Below are positions 10,746-21,636 of a stretch of 64,000 nt of DNA, piece by piece. The DNA lies in NCBI RefSeq assembly GCF_003473485.1, contig NC_053045.1:32338494-32402493 (forward strand), read 5' to 3'. This DNA comes from Medicago truncatula. Its lineage: Eukaryota > Streptophyta > Magnoliopsida > Fabales > Fabaceae. The notes beneath the pieces are model-generated. The model was not told the origin of the DNA, did no database searches, and saw only the letters and a program-made list of their open reading frames with translations. Made by a program: the position numbers and the translations under genes. Positions within the stretch are counted from its first letter, which is position 1. Each line of letters starts with the position of its first letter.

Positions 10746-13670
10746 ATGGTTCCCACTCTTTCATCCAATTCTTTATCTCATCCAAAGTTGAATTTTAGGA
10801 ACCAAACAAGGTTCAATGTCTATGCTAAAAAATCTGGAGGAGGGTCGTTTCCATCATTTGGATTAGGAAAACCAAAAGATGAAGAAAAAGACCAACAAAA
10901 TGGTTCATCAAACTCAATTAATAACCCTTTTCGATTCGACTTTGGAAAATTGCCTGACGTGACTTCTTTGATCCCTGTTGGGAGCAAAAATGGTTCTTTG
11001 CCAGGTTTGTCATTTGGAAGTCCTACAAGGAAGAAGGATCCTTCGACGGTTTTTGTTGCCGGTGCTACTGGTCAAGCTGGTATCCGCATTGCACAGACTT
11101 TGCTTAGAGAAGGGTTTAGTGTTAGAGCTGGTGTTCCTGAACTTGGTTCTGCTCAGGAATTGGCTCGTCTTGCTTCTCAATATAAGGTAATTTAATTTAA
11201 CTTCTTAATCAACCATTAATTTGGATTATTAATGATCAAGATTCAAAAAGATGTTCCATACTATCTAGTATCAATGGCGTGTGTCCGGTGTCTGACATGT
11301 GTTTGACACGATATCTGATATCTCGACACATGTAGTTAGAATTTAATCACTGACATTTTCTTTGGTTGCATGTTTGTGTCTAGTATCGTATCTGGCCTTC
11401 ATGTTTATGTCATTGCTTGATTTCATCTCTAAACTCAAAAGGGTCACTAGTGTGAAACTCTGAATCTTCTTGTATTGTTCTCTAGTTTCTCTTCTTTAAA
11501 TTAAACATTTTCCTCAAATATACCCTTATTCTCTTAAATTCTTAATTAATCACACTTTTAGCGGAAAGATAAAGGATCAAATTGGCTTCTATTTACTGGA
11601 AGCCTATCGATGCAGTTGATGAATTGATTAATGTGATGTAAGATTTATCTATTATATCTTGATAAAAAATGTTAATGTGAACAAGAAATATTAGGAAGTT
11701 AGCTAGGGGGAGGGGATGGGTTGAAGGGAGGGGACTTGGTCCAAAAGTTTGAAAGATAAAATTTAAGAGTTTTTTTTCTCCCACTTACCCACTTAATTTT
11801 TTTCATTGGAGTTAATTGAGGATACTAATGCATGCTCAATTCAGATTATATCAAACGAAGAGGCAAAGCGTCTCAATGCTGTGCAATCAAGCTTTGATGA
11901 TGCAGACTCAATAGCAAAAGCAATAGGCAATGCAAGCAAAGTGGTTGTCACCATTGGTCTCACAGAGAACGGTCCAGCAACTGAGGTATCCACGTCAGAC
12001 GCCTTGCAAGTAATTCAGGCTGCTCAGCTGGCAGGCGTAGGCCACGTTGCAGTCATCTACGATGAAAACAACGGTGTCAGCACCTCAACCTACAATGTAC
12101 TTGATGGCATCTCCTCTTTCTTCAACAATATCTTCTCCAAGTCTCAACCTTTGTCTATTCAAGAGTTCTTGCAGAAAGTGGTTGAAACAGATGTCAAATA
12201 TACCTTAATCAAAACATGTTTGACCGATGATTTTGCACCGGAGAGTTCTTATAATGTGGTTGTCTTAGGTGAAGAAAACACCGGTTCGAACGACTATAAA
12301 GTAATGTAATGTATGCGATAGTATCTTAATGAAATTGTCCTTCTTTTAAACCTTCCTTTACTTTCTTATTTGTGGCTAATACTTTTTGAGAAAATGATGG
12401 TTGTTATATAGGTAACAAAGTCCAGGATAGCATCGTTGGTGGCTGATGTCTTCTCCAACACACAGGTTGCAGAAAACAAGGTATCTGTTTTACATTAGCT
12501 GGATAATGCATACTGTAGTTTGATGTCTAGGGACTTCGTTCATCAGCCATCTTTTCAACTCCACCTTGGCCATTGGATTAATCTAATATTTTAGAGAATT
12601 ATATCTTGACCAAACAACTTAGGTGCAGAGTTGCACGAGCTTAGAGAGTTTGTATTGAAAGAAATTCTTCTTTTGCTTAGTTTTGTTTATAAATAATCAT
12701 ACAATAAAATATTTTTTTCTCACTTTTACTATATATTTTATAAAAAAGTTTCGAAAATAAAGCAAAACAGAAGTAAAATTACACTAATCAAAGCAGAAAA
12801 ACAATTGTGAAAATCAAATGGATGTTAAGATTGAAGCTTTTTATTTATCAATAGGTTGTGCAAGTTTACTCAGACCCGAATGCTCCCCTGAGGCCTGTAG
12901 ACGAACTTTTCAGGTAAACAAGTTTAACATAGCTAGCTGATTGTGTTTTACTACATCAATATAGTAGGTGAATACTTTTGGTTTTTCTTCTCATTGAGGA
13001 GGATCATTATGTTATTTGCAACTTTCTATGCAGCACTATTCCCGAAGATGGAAGAAGGAAAGCCTATGCTGAAATATTGGAGAAAGCCAAAGCAGAGGAA
13101 GAGGCAAGAGTGGAAGCTGAAAAGGCACGCGAAGCTGCTGCAACAACTAAGAAGCTGGAAGAAGAGGCACTGAAGCTTTCAAAGCAAGAAGCACAGGCTT
13201 CTAATCTAGTTAAAGAAGATCAAGAGAAGGCAGAGGCAGCTGGAACTTCGGTAGAAGACATTTTGAACAAGGCTAAAGCTTTTCGTGCAGGGTTTTCAAG
13301 GCAAAAGTTAAGCTCACAGGTTGCTACAACAAATCAAAATCCTGATGAGGATGAGAAACCAAAGTTGCAACAGGCAAAAGGTTTTGGTGCAGGGTTTTCA
13401 TGGAAAAAGTTCAGCTCACAGGTTGCTACAGCAATCCAAAAGCCTGATGAGGATGAGAGCCCAAAGGTGCAAGTTGCTACCGTAAGAGGACAGGCGAAGG
13501 CTCGGAGTCTCATTCCTAACAAAGCTGTGACTAAACAAACAACAACTCCAAGAAACAGTGTGAGTAAACCAAAGGAGGAAAAAAGAAAGATAGAAGAGAA
13601 ACCGAAGGAGGTTAGGAAGGTATTTGGTGGCCTGTTCAAGCAAGAGACTATCTATATTGATGATGACTAG
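10746..13670 (+). CDS. PTAC16: Plastid transcriptionally active chromosome protein 16
   Basis: Chloroplast nucleoid and thylakoid-associated protein, found in the plastid transcriptionally active chromosome preparation and known as a phosphoprotein. Its enzymatic role, if any, is unknown. Five exons join in frame: 10746-11186, 11845-12300, 12412-12480, 12855-12913 and 13034-13670, giving 553 residues. Residues 1 to about 30 look like a plastid transit peptide (Ser, Asn and Arg rich, no acidic residues). A Rossmann NAD(P)-binding segment of the atypical SDR type starts near residue 101 with GATGQAG (106-112), but no YxxxK active site is evident. The C-terminal 180 residues are Lys/Glu/Ala rich and probably coiled coil. 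Within them a unit of about 35 residues containing AGFS.[KR]K..SSQVAT occurs twice in tandem. The start at 10746 is the first ATG and gives the transit peptide. Confidence 0.93.
11270..11425. repeat. MITE-like sequence in intron 1 of PTAC16
   Basis: GTGTCCGGTGTCTGACATGT and nearby GTTTGACACG words recur in both orientations across about 150 bp. This resembles the element in intron 2 of the SRRM1-like gene. It lies wholly inside the 658-bp intron and away from the splice sites. The ends are not resolved. Confidence 0.4.
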
Positions 13671-15190
13671 TAGAAGTGGAATATGTACTGCACAGCTTAA
13701 AACTGTGCTGTTTGAGTCTGTGTTAATGCTGATAATTTGGTTGGACATGTGTGGTTTTGTAAGGTTGTGTTTTGATGCAAGATATTTATGTAATTGTACT
13801 TGTTCAGAACCATGTAATCAGATTAGCAGGGAGATACAAGATTTTCCCAACAAAAATGGAATTTGCAATATCAAACACCTTCAAAGTATGCGATTGCGTG
13901 GCAGGCGTGGGTTCTTATATTTTTTTATATGGGTCTAGCACACCATTATTAAAGTGGTTTATGAAATAAGGAATGCCAGTGTTTATAAACTTTTTCTGAT
14001 CTTATCCGCTTTTAATGTGAAATTTGAGTATTTCGAATGAACCAATGAGGCCAAGCACTAGTGGACTTGGTGCGTGATAATTTGTTGCATGGTTCGATGA
14101 ATAAACTCTAATATCATCTTAGAATGAGTTTGACCATAATTCTTCGATACAAAATCAATTTGTAAGGTAAAATGTGCAACTTCCTTCCCTCATTTCTACT
14201 CCCTCCGTTCTCCTCCAATTAAAGATACCTCAAGTGACATGATTGTCTAACACTCCTTCTCCTCCAATTAAAGGTACCTTATTTCTACTCCCTCTGTTAC
14301 CCTGATGTTGCTTCTATCATATACACATATTCATTTTATATCGAAGTATTATTGTAATTTATAAGTACTTCCCACACTTTGTACATGTCATTTGGAGAAA
14401 AAAGCACCATGGAATGCACATAGCTTCAAAGACTAGCTTACATTTTGGATCATCAGGGTCCATCAATCATCAAATGTTAAGATTCTTTGAAGAGTGAGTT
14501 CGATTAGTAGGGGTGAAACCTGCAATATCACTTAGGATTTCTTTTGTTGTTTGTTTATTTGTTTATTTCTTGGATTTATGGCCACATAGAAAATTTATCT
14601 TTTATCATAATATATTCCGCATAGTTAACTCGATTTTGAATTGGATTTTAAAGAATATAGTTTATTTATGGGACAAGAATCTACCTTTTACAACGGTTAC
14701 AGGGAAAGCTGATGTAAAATTATGATGTTTGACATCCGTTTTGTTGAAAAACCGGTGTAACAGGTTGGACCTACAGTAAAACTGATGTTAGTGGATATAT
14801 CTGTAATTTTGGGTTTTTATAGTGGAAAATTTTCCCTTTACGACACCTCTGATGCATTAATACTCGATATAAAATGTCTAAATTAGCCAGTGGAAAATCT
14901 CCTCCATGCAGTAGTACAAACATTTAATGATGCAAGAGTAATTCAACTTGATCGCTGTGTAGAATTAAATAAGTCCAAATCTCCGCCTGTTGATACAATT
15001 AATGTTGTTATTTTCTTGATTTAATCCGTCATTTTGACCAGATTACTCATTGTGATTGCTAATTAACAAACATTTCTTGTCATATACACTATTAAATAAA
15101 GTTTCAACATGCAGAAGGATTCCAATTTGAGTGCTACATAATGTTCAAAAAGTCTTGGTCTTCCCTTGTAGAAGATGCTATTTAATTTAA
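13671..15190. other. 3' region of PTAC16 and intergenic DNA
   Basis: The 3' UTR of PTAC16 probably reaches about 13970. At 14198-14310 there is a degenerate MITE fragment with the CTCCCTCCGTTC type end, in which a segment containing CTCCAATTAAAG is present twice. The remainder holds no gene that I can support. Confidence 0.5.
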
Positions 15191-15488
15191 GGGTTAATAA
15201 GTCTTTACTCCCTATAATATATGTCATTTTCGGTTTTCCCCCCTGTAAATTTTTTTTTTTTGATTTACCCCCCTGTAATTTTTTGTTTGTTTTGATTTAC
15301 CCCCCTATTAGGCCAAACAAAAACAAATTTTATTTTATTTTTCAAGAATTTTTCGTTTTTGTTTGGTTTATTAAGGGGGTAAATCAAAACAAAAAAAAAA
15401 TATTACAGGGGGGTAAATAAAAAAAAAAATTTACAGGGGAGAAAACCAGAAATGACCTATATTACAGGGGGTAAAGACCTATTAACCC
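15191..15488. mobile_element. Foldback Mutator-like MITE with perfect 9-bp TSD
   Basis: A 298-bp element whose two arms, about 130-150 bp each, are near-perfect inverted repeats starting GGGTTAATA and ending TATTAACCC. It is flanked on both sides by the identical 9-bp TTAATTTAA (15182-15190 and 15489-15497). The 9-bp duplication and long arms fit a non-autonomous Mutator-like element. Each arm carries blocks of TTTACCCCCCTGTAA separated by T runs. The open frame across it is a by-product. Confidence 0.85.
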
Positions 15489-15876
15489 TTAATTTAATGC
15501 ATGTTTTCATTTTCTTCTCTCCCAGCTCATCTTATATACACACCAAACATTTCTATCTATACTAATGAATTAATGTTGTTGTCAATTGTCATATCACTAA
15601 AGTTGGTACAGAAAAATCTTCTTAATGGAGTGCTCCATGCGCTCCATGCTTTTGAAAAAAAGCATCCATTACTACAAAACAAGAGCACGCCAAGACATTT
15701 TAGTAAAAAAAAAAGAGCATGCAGACTCAATTTGCAAACAACTCTTACTCTTACAAGTCAAACATTTCAGGTCATGTTTCTTATACAAATAAGGACTAAT
15801 CAATTGGCAGATCCAAAATCATCAAGTAAAAAAAGAAAGAATATTGAGAAGAGAGTGTAAGTGTTGGTTACTCTAT

Positions 15877-18800
15877 ATGGGTTCCTTTTTTATTCTAATG
15901 CCTCATTTGACCTTTCACTTGTTCATGTTGTTGTTGCTTACTCATTTTACTTCTTACACTTACTCATTCTGCAACCATCATGACAGTTCTGCATTGTTAC
16001 AATTCAAGAACTCATTTGTTGTCAACACTTCATCTGAACCCGATATTTGGTCTATGTGTTCCACTTTTTATTTCAGGACGGAATCCTGGAAAAATGGTGC
16101 AGATTGTTGCGAGTGGGATGGGGTCATGTGTGACACTAGGTCAAATTACGTGATTGGTCTGGACCTTAGTTGCAACAATCTGAAAGGTGAGTTACATCCA
16201 AATTGCACTATCTTCAAGCTTAGACACCTTCAACAACTCAACTTGGCCTTTAATAATTTTTCTTGGTCTTCAATGCATGTTGGGATTGGTGATCTAGTGA
16301 ATCTCACATATCTAAATTTATCAAGCTGTTACCTTACTGGTAATATTCCCTCCACAATCTCTCAGTTGTCAAAACTAGTGTCACTTGATCTTAAAAGTTA
16401 TTACTGGCCGGTGGAACAAAAACTCAAACTCAATATCTTCACATGGAAGAAACTCATTCATAATGCTACTAATTTAAGGGAGCTTTACCTGAATGGAGTG
16501 GACATATCTTCAATCAGAGAGAGCTCTTTGCTAAAGAATTTGTCATCCTCTTTGGTTTCTCTTAGTCTAGCATCCACTGGATTGCAAGGAAATATGTCAA
16601 GTGACATCCTCTCTTTACCAAATCTTCAAAAACTAGATTTGTCATCGAATCAAGACCTTCGTGGTAAATTTCCAACGTCCAACTGGAGCACTCCCCTAAG
16701 GTACTTGGACCTCTCTTTCTCTGGTTTCTCAGGTGAAATTTCATACTCTATTGGTCAGTTGAAGTTTCTTGCTCACTTATCCCTTACGGGGTGCAAATTT
16801 GATGGATTTGTTCCTTCATCTTTGTGGAAGCTCACTCAACTCACATTCTTAAGCCTTTCAAACAACAATCTTAAAGGCGAGATCCCATCATTACTTTCAA
16901 ACCTCACACACCTCACTTCCTTAGATCTTCAAATTAATAACTTTAATGGTAACATCCCAAATGTTTTTGAAAATTTAATCAAATTAAACTTTTTAGCACT
17001 TTCTTTTAATAGTCTAAGTGGCCAAATTCCATCATCATTGTTTAATCTAACTCAACTTTCTTCTCTAGAACTATCTTTGAATTATTTAGTAGGCCCCATT
17101 CCATCTGAAAACACTAAACATTCAAAATTGAAGTTTCTAAATTTGGGTAATAACATGTTAAATGGAACAATTCCGCAATGGTGTTATTCCTTGCCTTCGT
17201 TGTTAGAGTTGGATCTTAGTGACAACCAAATAACAGGTTCGATTGGTGAATTCTCAACTTATAATTTGAGCCTTCTATTTCTGTCTAATAACAATCTGCA
17301 AGGTGATTTTTCAAATTCAATATATAAGCTTCAAAATCTTGCTGCCTTAAGCTTGTCATCAAACAACTTGAGTGGTGTTGTGGACTTTCACCAATTTTCA
17401 AATTTTAGAAAACTATTTTCCCTTGATCTTTCCTACAATAATCTTATTTCTATTAACGTTGGTAGCGGCGCTGACTACATCTTACCCAACCTTGATGATT
17501 TATCTTTATCTTCTTGTAATGTTAATGGTTTTCCTAAATTCTTAGCAAGTCTTGAAAATCTGCAAGGATTAGATCTCTCTAATAACAAAATTCAAGGAAA
17601 AGTTCCTAAATGGTTTCATGAGAAGCTCTTACACACATGGAAGGAAATTCGAATTATTAATCTCAGTTTCAACAAGTTGCAAGGAGACCTTCCGATTCCA
17701 CCCTATGGAATTCAATACTTTTCACTCTCAAACAACAACTTCACAGGAGACATTGCTTTGTCACTGTGCAATGCAAGTTCCCTGAATTTGCTCAATTTGG
17801 CTAACAACAATTTAACAGGAACGATTCCACAATGCCTGGGAACATTTCCTTATCTTTCTGTATTGGATATGCAAATGAACAACCTCTATGGAAGCATGCC
17901 TAAAACATTTTCGGAAGGAAATGCATTCGAGACTATAAAGTTGAATGGCAACCAATTGGAGGGACCATTACCACAGTCTTTGGCTCACTGCACACAACTT
18001 GAAGTTTTGGACCTTGGAGACAACATCATAAACGATACATTTCCCAATTGGTTAGAAGTTCTGCAAGAGTTACAGGTACTCAGTTTACGATCAAATCATC
18101 TTCATGGTGGAATCACTTGTTCTAGCACCAAACAATCATTTCCGAAGATGAGAATTTACGATGTCTCTGGTAATAATTTCCGTGGCCCCGTGCCAACATC
18201 TTGCCTCAAGAATTTTCAAGGAATGATTAATGTGAATGTCAATAAATCTGGTTTGCAATACATGGGTAAGGCCAATTATTATAATGATTCTGTGGTGATC
18301 ATAATGAAAGGCTTTTCTATAGAGCTAACGAGGATACTGACTACTTTCACAACGATTGATTTATCGAATAACATGTTTGAAGGAGAAATTCCACAAGTCA
18401 TTGGGAAATTAAATTTTCTCAAAGGCCTTAACCTTTCACACAATCAAATCATAGGTACCATTCCACAATCTTTGAGTAATTTGCGAAATTTGGAGTGGTT
18501 GGACCTCTCAAGAAACAACTTGAGTGGTAAGATTCCTATGGCTTTGACAAATTTGAATTTCCTCTCTTTTTTAAACCTTTCACAAAACCATCTCAAGGGA
18601 ATCATACCTACCGGCCAACAATTTAACACATTTGGAAATGATTCCTATGAAGGAAATGCAATGTTATGTGGATTTCCATTGTCAAAATCATGCAAAAATG
18701 ATGAAGATCGGCCACCATATTCAACGTCTAATGATGACGAGGAATCGGGATTTGGCTGGAAAGCAGTAGCAATAGGATATGGATGTGGGGCAGTACTTGG

Positions 18801-18933
18801 AATCCTCTTGGGATATAGTGTGTTCTTCACTGGGAAACCTCAATGGCTTGCAAGACATGTTGAAAGCATATTTAGCATAAGATTGAAAAGGACAAACAAG
18901 AAAGTTGGTGCAAATCGCAGAAGAATGAATTAG
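15877..18933 (+). CDS. Leucine-rich-repeat receptor-like protein (Cf-9/RLP type)
   Basis: Cell-surface LRR receptor-like protein without a kinase domain, of the class that senses apoplastic pathogen or developmental ligands and signals through SOBIR1/BAK1-type kinases. It is intronless and 1018 residues long from the ATG at 15877. The frame is open 11 codons further up, but only from a TTG. A hydrophobic signal peptide occupies residues 1 to about 30. The N-cap holds the Cys-Cys motif DCCEWDGVMC. Next come about 30 LRRs of the extracellular type (L..L.LS.N.L.G.IP), with an island-like gap before the last repeats. After these come an acidic juxtamembrane stretch (DDEESGFG), a transmembrane helix at about 963-984 with small-residue spacing (GYGCGAVLGILLG), and a basic cytoplasmic tail of 34 residues. 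Family and topology are clear; the ligand and ortholog are not. No related copy lies in the window. Confidence 0.93.
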   Translation: MGSFFILMPHLTFHLFMLLLLTHFTSYTYSFCNHHDSSALLQFKNSFVVNTSSEPDIWSMCSTFYFRTESWKNGADCCEWDGVMCDTRSNYVIGLDLSCNNLKGELHPNCTIFKLRHLQQLNLAFNNFSWSSMHVGIGDLVNLTYLNLSSCYLTGNIPSTISQLSKLVSLDLKSYYWPVEQKLKLNIFTWKKLIHNATNLRELYLNGVDISSIRESSLLKNLSSSLVSLSLASTGLQGNMSSDILSLPNLQKLDLSSNQDLRGKFPTSNWSTPLRYLDLSFSGFSGEISYSIGQLKFLAHLSLTGCKFDGFVPSSLWKLTQLTFLSLSNNNLKGEIPSLLSNLTHLTSLDLQINNFNGNIPNVFENLIKLNFLALSFNSLSGQIPSSLFNLTQLSSLELSLNYLVGPIPSENTKHSKLKFLNLGNNMLNGTIPQWCYSLPSLLELDLSDNQITGSIGEFSTYNLSLLFLSNNNLQGDFSNSIYKLQNLAALSLSSNNLSGVVDFHQFSNFRKLFSLDLSYNNLISINVGSGADYILPNLDDLSLSSCNVNGFPKFLASLENLQGLDLSNNKIQGKVPKWFHEKLLHTWKEIRIINLSFNKLQGDLPIPPYGIQYFSLSNNNFTGDIALSLCNASSLNLLNLANNNLTGTIPQCLGTFPYLSVLDMQMNNLYGSMPKTFSEGNAFETIKLNGNQLEGPLPQSLAHCTQLEVLDLGDNIINDTFPNWLEVLQELQVLSLRSNHLHGGITCSSTKQSFPKMRIYDVSGNNFRGPVPTSCLKNFQGMINVNVNKSGLQYMGKANYYNDSVVIIMKGFSIELTRILTTFTTIDLSNNMFEGEIPQVIGKLNFLKGLNLSHNQIIGTIPQSLSNLRNLEWLDLSRNNLSGKIPMALTNLNFLSFLNLSQNHLKGIIPTGQQFNTFGNDSYEGNAMLCGFPLSKSCKNDEDRPPYSTSNDDEESGFGWKAVAIGYGCGAVLGILLGYSVFFTGKPQWLARHVESIFSIRLKRTNKKVGANRRRMN

Positions 18934-20951
18934 TTTCACTTGTTGAATAAATTACATTGTTTTTCACACAGTTTATTGTCTATATACTGAATGTTATTTG
19001 TGTCATTCACAGCAGCATCTAGTTTGTTCTTCCTTTCTAGTGATAAATAATGACTTGATAGTTCATGATTAATGGACCTTTTACTTTTATCTGCTCCTAC
19101 TCTTGTTATGGAAATAAGCATGTGATGCGACGAAATAAAAGTCTTGTTCAATTTCCTCTATTTATTTTTTTTCTTTTTGGTTACCTATCTAAAATAAAAT
19201 AAAATTTATACTTGAAACAAAATCTGCAAAAATGTTAAACAGGGTTATATGATGACAACAACTGCATAGTTTATACAATAGGTAGAAGTCCAAGTCTCCT
19301 CTTAATTTTTTTGACTAATCAAGTCTCCTTTTCTAGATACCATGGAATTATAGGCTTTGATTTTTTGACCTTACGGTAGATCGCTTATAAGTTCATATGA
19401 TCAAAATAAATTTGTTTGATAATAATTTTTTATTACAAATAGTATTTTTTTGATAAACCACTTCAAGCAAAGTTTGAATTTATAACTTATTTTGTTTCTT
19501 TTTTCCTTTCACAATGACAAAACGTGTCAAGCCTATTTGGCCGACATATTTAACCCGCTGTTTTAGGCCGAACGGTCTACGATTTTGAGCACACACATTT
19601 AAGTTGGTTTGTTTCGTTTAATCCGCTAAAAAAATAGACGTTTGGCGGAATGGGCGGGTTGGCCCGCAGGCAGTTTATACTTTATATACATTTGTGATCC
19701 TTCTATTTTAAAAAAGAAAAAGCTAAATTTTAGCCCCATTTTAAAATTCAATTTTTTAGTCACTCAATTTCAAACTTTTTCTTTGAATTTCATCCCTCGT
19801 ATAACATATGTATTAATGACGTGACAAATCTTATTAAATAATCCCTTCAACAAAAAAATATCTTTTTTTTAAGGAACAAAAAAAAGATCTTATTAATTTT
19901 TTTTTTTGTTGCTATTATGGATATTCAATGTGGCTATATAAACTGTTAAATTATTAATGAATATGGCACATCAACAAAAGTGACTCTAAAATGGAATGGG
20001 TGGAAAATTCAGGAAAAAAAAAATGAATTGAGTAAAAAATATTGGGTTTTAAAATGGGAGATCAAAACTTTATTATTATTTTCTAAAATAAAAAAGGACT
20101 AAAAATGCATTTAAAATTTTCATTTTATTGATTTTTGGGTAATGAGTCGCGCGGTACCTTTAAAAGGTTGGTGGAAATTTTATCTTTTTCCTTTCTCTTC
20201 AAATGTGCGAAGAAATTGGAAGAAATAACAACTTTCTTCTTTAATTTCAAAAATACCCTTTTCTTTATTACAATTTCTTCTAGGTTGTTGGCTTGTTTTT
20301 AATGATGGAAATAGGTTGGGTCGGACTTTCCTTAAATAGGTTAGTTAGGTCTAATTTAAAATTAAAAACTAAAATCTAAGTCTAACTTATCAGCATGCCA
20401 TAAGCTTTATTTTGAGTATGACCTGATCTTTTTAAAAGCATGGTCTGACCTATCAGTCTGTCTAAAAACCTAATTTGTGTTAAGAATTTTAAATAGAACT
20501 TTTGGAAAACTTGTGCCTCTGATTTCAAGAGACATTAATTAAGTCCCAAAAGAATAAAAATAGTGCATTTCATATCTTTGAAATGCAAAGAGTTTTTTTT
20601 CCATCATTTGTCCAACAACTTTAATTTATCTCAGGTATAAATAAAACATCTGAAATATATTTTATATCTTAGAGAGTTTGAGCAGCCACAACTCCTTTGT
20701 CGATTTGGAGTAAAAGACTCGTCAAGTTCTCTAGAAAAACTAACATTGTTAGTCATAGGGCATCAAATATCTATTAGCCATGTTTCTTTGCTACTACTAG
20801 ATGAATAGCAAAGCCTTAAACAATTGTTCCTCCTCTTCTTGGTGCGGCTCAACAACTCTAGGTTGTTATTCCTATTGGTTTCTTTTGTTTTTGCAAACCT
20901 TCTCCAAATGATCAAGTTGATTAAAGACTCTACATTTGACTCTGGTCTGTA
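18934..20951. other. Intergenic DNA 3' of the RLP gene
   Basis: AT-rich sequence with no supported gene. Around 19540-19680 there is a fragment with GGCGGG, TTGGCCC and GGCCGA words that resembles decayed transposon ends. At 19725-20110 a pair of T-rich and A-rich segments containing the sense and antisense of GGGGCTAAAATTTAG-like words suggests another foldback remnant. Confidence 0.4.
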
Positions 20952-21628
20952 TAGGGGTGTTCATGGGTTGGGTCAACCCACAAAACTCGGTCAAACCCAC
21001 CAAAAAAATGGGTTGTGTTGGGTAATTGGGTGGATATGGTTTCTAAAAATGGAAAACCCATAAAAATAAATGGGTTTCGGGTAAAACCAGACTCAAACCC
21101 AAAATACCCACTTACCCAATAATGTTAATATTTTTTATCTTTATTTTCATAGGGTAGAAGAAAGTTATATTTCCAGAACATACACATTGTACTGTATATA
21201 TTAAAAATCAAAACATACTAGAGTTACAAATTAATATGTTGCATCTTTTTGTTATTTTGATACTAATGCAATTTTATGTCATGCAACTTTAGTTTGTTGC
21301 AAGTATTTTATGATGAAGTTTATTATTTGATGTTCTATGATGCATAAAATTATAGTAAAATAAGTTAAACATTTTTTTTAAGAAAATTAAAAACTAGAGT
21401 ACTATTTTAAAACAAAATTACGGGGACTTGTCATTTAGTCATTTAATATTAAAAAAATAGAAAAATAAGTTGGGTAACCCATTACCCAATCCAACCCAAC
21501 CCAAAAATTAGTGGGTTTGCCCAAACCTACCCAATAGTATAACGAGTGGTTATTTTACCTCACTCAAACCGGAGTACCCTATTTGATTTGGTTTTGGGTT
21601 TGACCAAACCCACACACAAACACCCCTA
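20952..21628. mobile_element. Non-autonomous hAT-like element
   Basis: The termini TAGGGGTGTT and AACACCCCTA are perfect 10-bp inverted repeats. They are flanked by 8-bp direct repeats GGTCTGTA (20944-20951) and AGTCTGTA (21629-21636), which match at 7 of 8. The subterminal regions are packed with GGGTTGGGT and ACCCAACCC words in both orientations, as expected of transposase-binding sites. There is no transposase frame. Confidence 0.75.
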
Positions 21629-21636
21629 AGTCTGTA

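Noticed and set aside
15844-15876. Eleven extra in-frame codons before the RLP start
   Set aside because: They begin with TTG. The ATG at 15877 leads directly into a typical signal peptide.
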